Assembly (NCBI RefSeq): GCF_945952365.1
Contig: NZ_CAMFHX010000006.1
Coordinates: 40,452-104,451 of the forward strand
From: an uncultured Cetobacterium sp.
GTDB lineage: Bacteria > Fusobacteriota > Fusobacteriia > Fusobacteriales > Fusobacteriaceae
Length of the DNA stretch: 64,000 nucleotides
Direction of reading: 5' to 3'
Program-made: the position numbers and the translations under genes
Part shown: positions 8,009 through 19,260 of the stretch, piece by piece
Layout of the letters: each line of letters starts with the position of its first letter
Numbering within the stretch: the stretch's first letter is position 1
The notes under the pieces: model-generated
Seen by the model: the letters and a program-made list of their open reading frames with translations, nothing else
What the model was told of the DNA's origin: nothing
Database searches by the model: none

Positions 8009-9085
8009 ATGAAATTTGAGAACTGGATGGCATTAAAGTTCATCTCAGAAAACAAAAAAAAGATTATATTACCATTTTTAGCTATAGTAGCCTCAACAGT
8101 TCTTATTTTTCTATCAATAACTTTGAAAGCGAGTATAACTAAAACAGTAGAAAAAGATCTAAGAACTATGGGAAAAAATAGCATCCTAATAGGTGGAGAT
8201 AGCATAACCTCAAAAGATATAGCTTTCATAAATAGTATTCCAGATGTAGATTACTATCTTTATCCCGATAGTTTTAAAGAGGACGATGAGATTTTATTTA
8301 AAGGTTATCCAAATGAACTTTTAAAAAAGATGAATCTACCAGAATTAAGAGATAGTGACATCATCTTAGATAAAACCCAATTCTCAGATAGAAAAATAGG
8401 AGATAGAATCCTACTTTCTATAAATGGCGAAAGAAAAGAGTTTTTCATAAGAGAATTTTATGAAGAGTTAAATCCTCTTGAAACTATGAAAGTAGGAAAA
8501 AGAGCTATTCTAAGTCAATTGGGCTTCGATTCTAATGTTGTAAAATATGATTATAAAAGAGTCTTGATTGTCTTTAAAGAGAGTGCTGATTCAAATGATT
8601 ATATACCTATGATTATAAGCAGTTTAAACATAGGAAGAGAGAATAAAATAAAGCTTTTAGAAACACCAGATCTGTTTAAAAAGATAAATAAAATAATCTC
8701 ATTTTTAAATAAAGCACTATTTTTAATGCTAGCTCTTGGAGTTGGAATAGCAGGATTTTTCACTTTTAATATAACTATGACCTCTTTACTCGAAAAGAAA
8801 AGCAGCATAGGGATATTAAGTGCTGTCGGAATGAGTAAAAGTAGAGTGTTCAGAATATTCTTAATTCAAAATATCTATATACTACTTTCGGGACTTTTTT
8901 TAGGAGTAGTTTTAGGGTATTCTATTTTAAAAGTTATAGAGTTGGTTTTAAATATATCTATATACTTAGATGGTTTAAAAGTGTTTAGTTTTATTTTTAC
9001 AATAATAACACTAGGGATGCTATTAGGTATAGTTCCAATAAAAAAGATTCAGAAGTTATCGATTATAGAGTTATTAAAAGTATAG
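8009..9085 (+). CDS. FtsX/MacB-type ABC transporter permease, without an adjacent ATPase
   Basis: The 358-residue membrane protein has one helix near residues 20-42, a large extracytoplasmic domain, and a C-terminal FtsX-like block of three helices from about 230 (ALFLMLALGVGIAGFFTF, then IFLIQNIYILLSGLFLGVVLG, then a last one). This is the topology of MacB/LolC-type permeases. The usual neighbouring ATP-binding subunit is missing on both sides, so its partner must be encoded elsewhere. It has a good AAAGGAG site, and a terminator follows. Confidence 0.8.
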   Translation: MKFENWMALKFISENKKKIILPFLAIVASTVLIFLSITLKASITKTVEKDLRTMGKNSILIGGDSITSKDIAFINSIPDVDYYLYPDSFKEDDEILFKGYPNELLKKMNLPELRDSDIILDKTQFSDRKIGDRILLSINGERKEFFIREFYEELNPLETMKVGKRAILSQLGFDSNVVKYDYKRVLIVFKESADSNDYIPMIISSLNIGRENKIKLLETPDLFKKINKIISFLNKALFLMLALGVGIAGFFTFNITMTSLLEKKSSIGILSAVGMSKSRVFRIFLIQNIYILLSGLFLGVVLGYSILKVIELVLNISIYLDGLKVFSFIFTIITLGMLLGIVPIKKIQKLSIIELLKV

Positions 9086-9096
9086 GGGATGTATTG

Positions 9097-9127
9097 AAGC
9101 TAGGTTCGTGAGAATCTAGCTTTTTTT
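9097..9127 (+). terminator. Terminator after the permease
   Basis: An 11-bp stem with one G-U pair (9097-9107 with 9112-9122), a four-base loop and a run of seven T. The -35 box of the next gene starts inside the T run. Confidence 0.85.
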
Positions 9128-9154
9128 GATACCTAATATGAAATATGGTATAAT
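9125..9154 (+). promoter_or_regulatory. Promoter of DUF1703 copy 1
   Basis: TTTGAT (9125-9130), 18 bases, TATAAT (9149-9154) with an extended TG in TGGTATAAT. The same arrangement, also placed directly after a terminator, precedes copy 3 at 62235-62264. Confidence 0.7.
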
Positions 9155-9188
9155 AATCTAAATGTTAAAAGAGAAAGGGTGTGAAAGC

Positions 9189-10838
9189 ATGAATAAAAAA
9201 AAATTACCAATTGGTAAAAGTGACTTTAAAGAAATCATAGGTGGAAATTACTACTATGTTGATAAAACTGGATTTATAGAAGAGGTTTTAGAAAAAAATT
9301 ATGAGGTAACCTTAATTTGTAGACCACGACGTTTTGGAAAAACTTTGAACATGAGTGCCTTAAAATACTTTTTAGATATGAAAGATGCTGAAGAGAATAG
9401 AAAACTTTTTAAGGGATTAAAGATAGAAAAAACAGAGTACATAAAAAGAGCAGGAAAATATCCGGTTATATTCTTAACCTTAAAAGATTTATCTGGAAAA
9501 AATTATCAAGATTTCTTTTCAGAGTTTAAAAAACTAATTAGTAGACTATTCAAAGAGCATAAACACCTTTTAAAACTTTTAGATGAATATGATTTTGAAA
9601 ATTTTGATAAAATTTTAAGAAGAAAAGATGAAGCTGATTATGATACTGCATTACAGTTTTTGTCAGAACTTTATAAAGAGTATGTAGGTGTTAAACCGGT
9701 GTTATTGATAGACGAGTATGATTCACCAATGATAATAGCTAATGAAAAAGGTTATTATGAAGATGTAAAAGAGCTTATGAGTACTTTCTATGGAAGCTCT
9801 TTAAAGGATGCACCAATATCTTTTGCAGTTGTAACAGGAATTTTAAGAGTGGCGAAAGAATCTATTTTTTCGAGTTTAAATAATTTGAAAGTAAGCACTT
9901 TATTAAAAGGTGATTACAATCATTTTGGTATGAATGAAACCGAAGTAGAAGAGATTTTGAAGCATTATAATTTAGAAACAACTATGGAGTGTGCTAAAAG
10001 TTGGTATAACGGTTATACTTTTAATAATCAGAAAATCTATAATCCTTGGAGTATTATAAATCATTGTGATTCTGGTAAATTGGAGAGTTATTGGGTAAAT
10101 ACTAGTGCTAATACTTTAATTATGGAACTTTTAAAAGAAGCAGATTTGGATATAAAGGATATCTTTTATAATCTATTAAACGGTGGAAGTGCAAGAACTA
10201 TTCTAGATGACAATATGATTTTTGGAGAAAAATATAGCCACAGTACAATTTTATACTTAATGTTTTCAGCTGGCTATTTGACTATAGATAGATATGGAGA
10301 AGAGGATGATGAGTACTATCTGAGAATTCCTAACCTTGAAGTTAAGAAATATTTTAAAAAAACGTTTTTAAATATATTAACTAACAGTAATAGAGATAGT
10401 TTTTCTAAATTGAAAGATGCTTTATTAATTGGAAAAATCTATGGGAATGACTCAATAGAGGAAAAGATAAACTCGATGTTTTTGGCGAGTATGAGCTATT
10501 TAGATGGTTCCAAAGAGGAGAAGTTTTATCATAATTTAATTTTAGGAATGATAATAGGACTCGATAGTACTTTTTATATTCATTCAAATAGAGAGGAAGG
10601 TCTAGGGCGTTATGATTTAGCTTTAGAACCAAAAGATAAAAATAGAATTGGATATATTTTTGAGTTTAAAGTGGCAAGTTCAACTTCAGAAAGTGATTTT
10701 GATGCAGCTGGAAAAGATGCTTTAAATCAGATAGATAAGAAAATATATGAAAACGGATTGAAAGAGCGTGGAATAACTAAAATAGTTAAGATAGGTTTGG
10801 TATTTTCAAGTAAATCGATGAAAATATATTCAAAGTAA
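9189..10838 (+). CDS. AAA-ATPase-like / PD-(D/E)XK nuclease family protein (DUF1703 type), copy 1
   Basis: An N-terminal AAA-ATPase-like domain has Walker A RPRRFGKT near residues 45-52 and Walker B VLLIDEYDSPM (Asp175, Glu176). The C-terminal PD-(D/E)XK nuclease-like domain has Asp476 in GRYDLALEP and the FEFK pair Glu492/Lys494. All key residues are present. The ATG at 9189 is preferred over 9162 because GAAAGGG lies about ten bases before it, and because it gives 549 residues, the same as copy 3. Such proteins are abundant in Fusobacteria and some Bacteroidota. Their biological role is not established. The PHP gene follows after 25 bases. Confidence 0.88.
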   Translation: MNKKKLPIGKSDFKEIIGGNYYYVDKTGFIEEVLEKNYEVTLICRPRRFGKTLNMSALKYFLDMKDAEENRKLFKGLKIEKTEYIKRAGKYPVIFLTLKDLSGKNYQDFFSEFKKLISRLFKEHKHLLKLLDEYDFENFDKILRRKDEADYDTALQFLSELYKEYVGVKPVLLIDEYDSPMIIANEKGYYEDVKELMSTFYGSSLKDAPISFAVVTGILRVAKESIFSSLNNLKVSTLLKGDYNHFGMNETEVEEILKHYNLETTMECAKSWYNGYTFNNQKIYNPWSIINHCDSGKLESYWVNTSANTLIMELLKEADLDIKDIFYNLLNGGSARTILDDNMIFGEKYSHSTILYLMFSAGYLTIDRYGEEDDEYYLRIPNLEVKKYFKKTFLNILTNSNRDSFSKLKDALLIGKIYGNDSIEEKINSMFLASMSYLDGSKEEKFYHNLILGMIIGLDSTFYIHSNREEGLGRYDLALEPKDKNRIGYIFEFKVASSTSESDFDAAGKDALNQIDKKIYENGLKERGITKIVKIGLVFSSKSMKIYSK

Positions 10839-10863
10839 GATAAGAGATAGATGGGGGAGAAAA

Positions 10864-11541
10864 ATGGTTGATATACACAGTCATATTCTGTTTGGGGTTG
10901 ATGATGGAGCAGAAACACTAGAGGAGTCTTTACAGCTTTGTAGAGAGGCTGTTAAGCTTGGATATAAAGATATTGTTTGTAGCTCACACTATAAAAAAGG
11001 AAAGTATGAAAATAAAAACTATGCTGAAAATTTTAAGCTGTTAAAGATAGCGTTGAAAGAGAAGCGTATAGACATAAATATTCATCCAGGAAATGAGATC
11101 TATTTGGATATGGACACATTTTTTAGTTTAGATGAGAAAAAATTTAATACTTTAGGGGATAGTAACTATATATTGGTAGAGTTTCCAAGAGGACTACTTT
11201 TCAAAGTAAAATACAGCATGATCTCTTCACTCATAAATAAAGGGTATAAAATTATTATAGCTCATATAGAAAGATACCCAGAGCTATCAAAAGAGGAGAT
11301 TTTAAAGTTTAAGGAGCTAGGGGTTAAAATACAAAGTAATATAAGTGCTATTCCTGGATTGTTGAAAAAAGATAACTTGCTTTACTCTGAAAATATAGTA
11401 GATATTTTAGCGTCTGATGCTCATAACTTAGAGTACAGAAACTACTCTTTTCATAGAGAGTTTATTTTATTTAAAACTTTTATTGGAGAGGGAAAATTAA
11501 AAATTTTAACAGAGGATTCACCTCGTGAGATTTTAAAATAA
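10864..11541 (+). CDS. PHP-domain protein-tyrosine phosphatase of the CpsB/CapC/YwqE family
   Basis: The start VDIHSHILFGVDDGA carries the first metal-binding histidines of the PHP fold; HPGNEIYLD, IIAHIERYP and ASDAHN supply the further metal ligands. The family dephosphorylates tyrosine kinases that control capsule or exopolysaccharide export. No polysaccharide genes lie nearby, although galU (UDP-glucose supply) is in the same window. It sits between DUF1703 copy 1 and the RpiR gene with short gaps (25 and 21 bases), suggesting co-transcription. Its substrate here is unknown. Confidence 0.85.
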   Translation: MVDIHSHILFGVDDGAETLEESLQLCREAVKLGYKDIVCSSHYKKGKYENKNYAENFKLLKIALKEKRIDINIHPGNEIYLDMDTFFSLDEKKFNTLGDSNYILVEFPRGLLFKVKYSMISSLINKGYKIIIAHIERYPELSKEEILKFKELGVKIQSNISAIPGLLKKDNLLYSENIVDILASDAHNLEYRNYSFHREFILFKTFIGEGKLKILTEDSPREILK

Positions 11542-11562
11542 AGTAAGTGAAAGTGGGGAAAT

Positions 11563-12279
11563 ATGGAGATAGATATCTATAAGTTAGGTGAAAGATATAA
11601 TTTGACAGAATCAGAGGAGTTAGCCTTAAGCTATATTGTAAACAACATTGATAAGGCTTTGGAAGTTGGGGTTAGAGGTGTTGCAAGAGAGTGTTTTGCA
11701 TCGACATCAGTTGTTATGAATCTTTCTAAAAAGTTAGGATACAAAGGTTTTATAGATATGGTTTATAGATTGGAGCTGAGTTTAAAATCTAATTCAGCAG
11801 CGAAAGATTTAAATAGCAGTTATTGTCAGGATTTTACTTTACAAAAAGGTATGAAATTTAGAAATCTTTTAAAAGCAAGAAAAAGAGGCGCTATATTTGT
11901 TCATGGAGTTGGATTTTCAGCTCATATAGCAAGATATATAAATGATAAACTTATGATTTTAGGGTATTTTTCAATGATGTCAGAATATATGGAGAATATG
12001 GAAAGAGATTATGAGGAAAAGCCACTCTTAATTGTTGTTTCAAAATCAGGAGAAACAGCAGCTATACTTAATCTTTGTAATAAAGCAAAGGCGAATGACG
12101 TTCCTATAGTGGTGATAACAGGAATAGCTGGAAGTAGTATGGAAAAAATTTCTGAAGTGACATTTGTAGTGAAAAATAGCAATCTATTAGATGATAGAAA
12201 CTTAGAGAAAAATGATTTTTTTGGTAATAGTATTCTTTTCTTTGAAGAGTTAGTAGATGGGTATTTAAAAGGGAGCTAG
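11563..12279 (+). CDS. MurR/RpiR-family transcription regulator
   Basis: An N-terminal HTH_6 domain of about 75 residues (with ARECFASTSVVMNLSKKLGY as the recognition part) is followed by a SIS sugar-phosphate-binding domain (IFVHGVGFSAHIARYI ... VVSKSGETAAIL). Such regulators sense phosphosugars. At 238 residues it is slightly short but complete. It is last of a run of three plus-strand genes. The target operon is not evident. Confidence 0.9.
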   Translation: MEIDIYKLGERYNLTESEELALSYIVNNIDKALEVGVRGVARECFASTSVVMNLSKKLGYKGFIDMVYRLELSLKSNSAAKDLNSSYCQDFTLQKGMKFRNLLKARKRGAIFVHGVGFSAHIARYINDKLMILGYFSMMSEYMENMERDYEEKPLLIVVSKSGETAAILNLCNKAKANDVPIVVITGIAGSSMEKISEVTFVVKNSNLLDDRNLEKNDFFGNSILFFEELVDGYLKGS

Positions 12280-12291
12280 TAAATAGCTCCC
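12271..12291. terminator. Short bidirectional hairpin between convergent genes
   Basis: An 8-bp perfect stem (GGGAGCTA with TAGCTCCC) overlaps the end of the RpiR gene. T tracts on both sides are imperfect. Confidence 0.55.
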
Positions 12292-13143
12292 TTAAAATGT
12301 TTTTAATATATATTTCCCTTTTTGTGTATTTTTAGTTTCATAAAGATTGATGTCTGAAAGATTGTAGAGCTCCTCAAAACTAAACTTTTTGGTTGTGTCG
12401 TAGATAGCTCCGATAGATGCTTCGACTACTACATTGTCCGAATTAAATTTAAGATTATTTAAAATTTTTTCAGCATAGTGATGTAAAATGTTTTCAGAAG
12501 AGGGATTTTCTAAGTAAACTAAAAATTCATCTCCGCCAAGTCGACCAAGAATAAACTCTTTACCAAAAATTAGCTTCAACTTTTCTCCAACAATTTTTAT
12601 AATTTCATCTCCAACCTGATGACCTTTAGTGTCGTTAAGTTGTTTGAAATTATCTAAATCAATTAAAAACATAGCTTGCGATTCAATTTTTTTATTTGAG
12701 ATTTTCTTTTTAATTTTTTTTTCTAGAGCCCCTCTATTTAAGAGTTGAGATAAAGAGTCTATCTCTGAAAATTTTGAGATATTTTTCAAAATTTTCTCTC
12801 GATAAGTAACATCCATTATCACAACATAAAAAAGATCATCTTCAGGATTATAGGTTGCAATATCATGAATCCAAAGAATATCCCCTTTTTTATTTCTAAT
12901 TCTAAATTCATAATCTAAAACATTTTTAGTTTTCACAGCATTACTAACTTTTTTTAATATTTCGTTTAGGTCATCTATAACCAAAGCTGAAAATTTATTG
13001 TCAAAAACTTCGGACATCTCTTCTTTTGTATAACCGATGAGATTGTAAAAAGCATTATTTGCTTCAATAATTGTAGAATAAGGGTCATTTTTACATATTA
13101 ATGCACCACAACTTATTTTTTCAAAAAAACTCATACTTTGCAT
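12292..13143 (-). CDS. Cytoplasmic PAS-GGDEF diguanylate cyclase
   Basis: A PAS domain occupies about residues 5-125 (IIEANNAFYNLIGYTKEEM and a PAC-like EFRIRNKKGDILWIHD). It is followed by a GGDEF domain with DLDNFKQLND and an intact RLGGDEF. No membrane segment is seen, so it probably senses a cytoplasmic ligand or redox state. No RxxD inhibitory site is visible. It is monocistronic and convergent with the RpiR gene. Confidence 0.9.
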   Translation of the reverse strand: MQSMSFFEKISCGALICKNDPYSTIIEANNAFYNLIGYTKEEMSEVFDNKFSALVIDDLNEILKKVSNAVKTKNVLDYEFRIRNKKGDILWIHDIATYNPEDDLFYVVIMDVTYREKILKNISKFSEIDSLSQLLNRGALEKKIKKKISNKKIESQAMFLIDLDNFKQLNDTKGHQVGDEIIKIVGEKLKLIFGKEFILGRLGGDEFLVYLENPSSENILHHYAEKILNNLKFNSDNVVVEASIGAIYDTTKKFSFEELYNLSDINLYETKNTQKGKYILKTF

Positions 13144-13266
13144 TTTATTTTTTAATTCCTCCAGCTATTATATAAAAATGAAACAGTATTATATTATACT
13201 ATGAAATCTAAAAAAAGCATATTAGAAATTTTTTATATAAAATACATAAAAATAAAAACAAAAATT

Positions 13267-13306
13267 AAAATAACTTCTATATAAACTTTTATATAGAAGT
13301 TATTTT
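13267..13306 (-). terminator. Terminator of malB-malH
   Basis: A perfect 17-bp stem (13267-13283 with 13290-13306) with a six-base loop is followed on the minus strand by an AT-rich T tract, just past the malH stop. Confidence 0.85.
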
Positions 13307-13317
13307 AATATTATAAT

Positions 13318-16271
<2,954 letters not shown>

Positions 16272-16313
16272 TTTGTACCTCCTAATTTTTTTCTAGGATC
16301 CTTTGTTAATCTG

Positions 16314-16342
16314 AGTATACAACAAAAAAAGTTCATAATCAA
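16314..16342 (-). promoter_or_regulatory. Promoter of malB-malH
   Basis: On the minus strand, TTGATT (16337-16342), 17 bases, TATACT (16314-16319), about 45 bases before the malB start. Confidence 0.65.
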
Positions 16343-16374
16343 TACTTGAAGGTTTAAAAACACACATTACAACA

Positions 16375-16392
16375 AACGTAACATGTTACGTT
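16375..16392. promoter_or_regulatory. Perfect 18-bp palindrome, candidate operator between malB and malR
   Basis: AACGTAACATGTTACGTT is perfectly symmetric and lies between the -35 boxes of the divergent promoters. It is a good candidate binding site for the LacI-family protein encoded next to it, although its CATG centre differs from the CG centre usual for this family. Confidence 0.6.
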
Positions 16393-16416
16393 GCAAATAT
16401 AAATATATAAAATATT

Positions 16417-16445
16417 TTGAAAAATGAGTAAAAGTTCGCTATAAT
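16417..16445 (+). promoter_or_regulatory. Promoter of the LacI-family regulator gene
   Basis: TTGAAA (16417-16422), 17 bases, TATAAT (16440-16445), followed 27 bases later by the ATG with AGGAG before it. Confidence 0.7.
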
Positions 16446-16471
16446 GTAGAAAAAAGATAGGAGCTACAGAA

Positions 16472-17455
16472 ATGAAAATAACAATAAAAGAGATTGCTAT
16501 AGATGCAGGAGTTTCTGTTTCAACAGTTTCAAGAGTGATATCAGATAGCTCTAAAATAAGTGAGAGCACAAAAGAAAAGGTTAGAGAGTCGATAAAAAGA
16601 TTAAACTATAAACCTAATATTATGGCTAGAGGTTTGGTAAAAAAGAAAACTGGAGTACTAGGAGTTATAATGCCTGAAGAGGCTATAAAGTTATTTTCAA
16701 GTCCGTTTTTTATAGAGGTTATGCAAGGTATAAGTTTAAAAGCGAAAGAAAGAGATTACTATATTATGTATGACTTTTGTAAAAGTGAAAAAGAGGAGTA
16801 TGAAAGTACAAAAAAGCTTGTAGAAAGTGGATTTGTAGATGGGATTTGCTTGATGTCAACTAGAAAAAAAGATAAAAGTATAGAGTTTTTAAAAGAGTTA
16901 TCATTTCCATTTGTAATAATAGGCGAACCAGAAAAAAAAGAGCATACTTTATGGGTGGATAATAATAATTCTAAAGCAACTTATGAAGCAGTAAAAAAAA
17001 TTATAGTTGCTAAGAGCGAATATTCAGAAAATTCTAAAATAGTTTTTATTGGTGGTGATAAAAACTTAACAGTGACAAGTAATCGTATAGAGGGGTTTGA
17101 AAAAGCTAGAAAAGAATTAGGTTTAGATGGAGAGATATATTTAGGAGAAAGTTTTTCAAGAGAAGAGGGGTATCGTTTAGCTAAGAAAATTTTTGAAAAA
17201 GAGAATCCTAAAAATTTTATAATTTCTGAAGATAATCTATTAGAAGGTGTTTTAGAATATTGTGAAAAAAATAGAGTTGTAGATGTAAATATAGCTAGTT
17301 TTAATAAAACAAATTTGAAAGAGATGTGGCGTGAAAAAGTTTTTTTAATAGATATAAAACCAGAAAAATTAGGAATTGAAGCTGTGGATATTTTAGTTCA
17401 AAGTATAGAAATAGGAATAGAAGAGAGCAGTAGAGTTGTAGATATAGAGGTTTAA
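16472..17455 (+). CDS. LacI/GalR-family repressor, probably MalR
   Basis: The N-terminal HTH (TIKEIAIDAGVSVSTVSRVI) with hinge (PNIMARGLVKKKTGVLGVI) is diagnostic. A periplasmic-binding-protein-like effector domain follows. It is divergent from malB-malH and directly upstream of the alpha-glucosidase/PTS operon, so it likely controls one or both. The candidate operators are the palindrome at 16375-16392 and the CG-centred site at 17563-17574. It has its own terminator. Confidence 0.88.
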   Translation: MKITIKEIAIDAGVSVSTVSRVISDSSKISESTKEKVRESIKRLNYKPNIMARGLVKKKTGVLGVIMPEEAIKLFSSPFFIEVMQGISLKAKERDYYIMYDFCKSEKEEYESTKKLVESGFVDGICLMSTRKKDKSIEFLKELSFPFVIIGEPEKKEHTLWVDNNNSKATYEAVKKIIVAKSEYSENSKIVFIGGDKNLTVTSNRIEGFEKARKELGLDGEIYLGESFSREEGYRLAKKIFEKENPKNFIISEDNLLEGVLEYCEKNRVVDVNIASFNKTNLKEMWREKVFLIDIKPEKLGIEAVDILVQSIEIGIEESSRVVDIEV

Positions 17456-17463
17456 AGAAAAAT

Positions 17464-17510
17464 AAAAGTTGTAAAAATGCATGTAGTATCATTTTTACAA
17501 CTTTTTTGTT
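17464..17510 (+). terminator. Terminator of the LacI-family gene
   Basis: A 16-bp stem (AAAAGTTGTAAAAATG, 17464-17479, with 17490-17505) is followed by a T run. Confidence 0.85.
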
Positions 17511-17562
17511 TTATATCTAGACAAAAATATAATTTAATGCTAGAATAATTTTAACAAGAAAG

Positions 17563-17574
17563 GCAAACGTTTGC
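17563..17574. promoter_or_regulatory. CG-centred LacI-type operator before the alpha-glucosidase operon
   Basis: GCAAACGTTTGC is a perfect 12-bp palindrome of the classic LacI/MalR/CcpA type. It lies just downstream of a TAGAAT -10-like box (17541-17546) and 20 bases before the ATG, where a bound repressor would block transcription. Confidence 0.7.
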
Positions 17575-17594
17575 ATAAAATTGGAGGAGATAAA

Positions 17595-19244
17595 ATGTGG
17601 TGGAAAGAGTTAATAGGTTATCAAATCTATCCAAGAAGTTTTAAAGATTCAAATGGGGATGGAATTGGAGATTTAAATGGTATAATTGAAAAATTGGATT
17701 ATTTAAAAGAGCTGGGAATAGATTTAATTTGGGTATCGCCATTTTTTAAAAGTCCAAACGACGATAATGGTTATGACATAAGTGACTATAAAGATATTTT
17801 AGAAGAGTTTGGAAATATGTCAGATTTTGATAAATTGTTAGCTGAAACTCATAAAAGAGGTATGAAGCTTATAATTGATCTCGTTATAAATCATACAAGT
17901 GATGAACACCCTTGGTTTATAGAAGCTAGAGAGTCAAAGGATAGTCCAAAACGTGATTGGTATATTTGGAAAGAGGGGAAAGATGAAGCTGAACCAAATA
18001 ACTGGGAGAGTATATTTAAAGGATCAGTTTGGGAAAAATGCTCAAAAACAGATGAATACTATCTACACCTTTTCTCTAAAAAGCAACCAGATTTAAACTG
18101 GGAAAATGAAGAGATGAGAAAAGCAATCTATAAAATGATGAATTGGTGGCTAGATAAAGGGATTGATGGATTTAGAGTAGATGCAATAAGTCATATAAAA
18201 AAAGCTGATGGATTCCCAGATATGCCTAATCCTTTGGGAAAGAGATATGTTGATTCTTTTGATATGCATATGAATGTGGATGGAATCCAAAAATACCTAA
18301 AAGAACTAAAGGAATCAACTTTTGATAACTATGATATAGTTACAGTTGGAGAAGCTAATGGAGTAGATGCTGAAAATTCTGATGAGTGGGTTTGTAGTGA
18401 AAAGGGGAAATTCAATATGATATTCCAGTTTGAGCATCTAAAGTTATGGGATTATGAGGAGAAAACAGAGTTTTGTCCAAAAGCATATAAAGATGTTTTA
18501 AATAAATGGCAAGTAGCTTTAAAAGATAAAGGGTGGAACGCTCTTTTTATAGAAAACCATGATATACCGAGAAGTACATCGACGTGGGGTAACGATGAAG
18601 AGTATTGGATGGAGTCAGCAAAATCATTTGCAACAGCATATTTTTTACAAAAAGGAACCCCTTTCATATATCAAGGACAAGAGATAGGTATGACTAATAC
18701 AATTTTTAATTCATTATCAGAGTTTAAAGATGTAAAGAGTTTAAACGAGGGAAGAGAGAAGCTTGAATCTGGAGTACCTGAGAAAGAGGTTTTAGAGATA
18801 TTGTCAAACACATCTAGAGATAACTCTAGAACACCTATGCAATGGGATGATTCAAAAAATGCTGGATTTAGTAGTGGGAAACCTTGGTTAAAAGTAAATG
18901 GAAATTATAAAAAGATAAATGTAAAAAATCAACTTCATGAAGAAAACTCTATTTACAACTACTATAAAAGTTTGATAAAGTTAAAAAAAGAGAGTAAAAC
19001 TTTAACATATGGAGATTTCAAACTACTTTTAGAAAATGATGAGCATGTGTTTGCGTATTTAAGAGAGTTTGAAAATGAAAAATATTTGGTTTTAGCTAAT
19101 TTAAGTAAAAATGAAAAAAAATTAGATTTGTCAGAATTTAATTTAAAAGATAAGAATATAGTTTTAGCTAACTATGAAAAAATAAATAGAAAATCTGAAG
19201 AGTTTCAAATTAGGGCTTATGAAAGTATAGTTTATAAAATTTAA
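17595..19244 (+). CDS. GH13 alpha-glucosidase / oligo-1,6-glucosidase
   Basis: The (beta/alpha)8 GH13 enzyme of about 549 residues has the expected motifs: DLVINHTSDEHPWF, the nucleophile Asp196 in GFRVDAISH, acid/base Glu253 in VGEANG, and Asp323 in IENHDIPRS. It belongs with the cytoplasmic oligo-1,6-glucosidase, dextran glucosidase and trehalose-6-phosphate hydrolase group. Because it is followed by a PTS gene, a phosphorylated or short alpha-glucoside is likely, but the exact linkage is not decided by the motifs. The ATG at 17595 is chosen over 17571 because GGAGGAGA lies directly upstream and the extra residues would fall in the operator. Confidence 0.9.
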   Translation: MWWKELIGYQIYPRSFKDSNGDGIGDLNGIIEKLDYLKELGIDLIWVSPFFKSPNDDNGYDISDYKDILEEFGNMSDFDKLLAETHKRGMKLIIDLVINHTSDEHPWFIEARESKDSPKRDWYIWKEGKDEAEPNNWESIFKGSVWEKCSKTDEYYLHLFSKKQPDLNWENEEMRKAIYKMMNWWLDKGIDGFRVDAISHIKKADGFPDMPNPLGKRYVDSFDMHMNVDGIQKYLKELKESTFDNYDIVTVGEANGVDAENSDEWVCSEKGKFNMIFQFEHLKLWDYEEKTEFCPKAYKDVLNKWQVALKDKGWNALFIENHDIPRSTSTWGNDEEYWMESAKSFATAYFLQKGTPFIYQGQEIGMTNTIFNSLSEFKDVKSLNEGREKLESGVPEKEVLEILSNTSRDNSRTPMQWDDSKNAGFSSGKPWLKVNGNYKKINVKNQLHEENSIYNYYKSLIKLKKESKTLTYGDFKLLLENDEHVFAYLREFENEKYLVLANLSKNEKKLDLSEFNLKDKNIVLANYEKINRKSEEFQIRAYESIVYKI

Positions 19245-19260
19245 ATAGGGGAGTGTTAAA

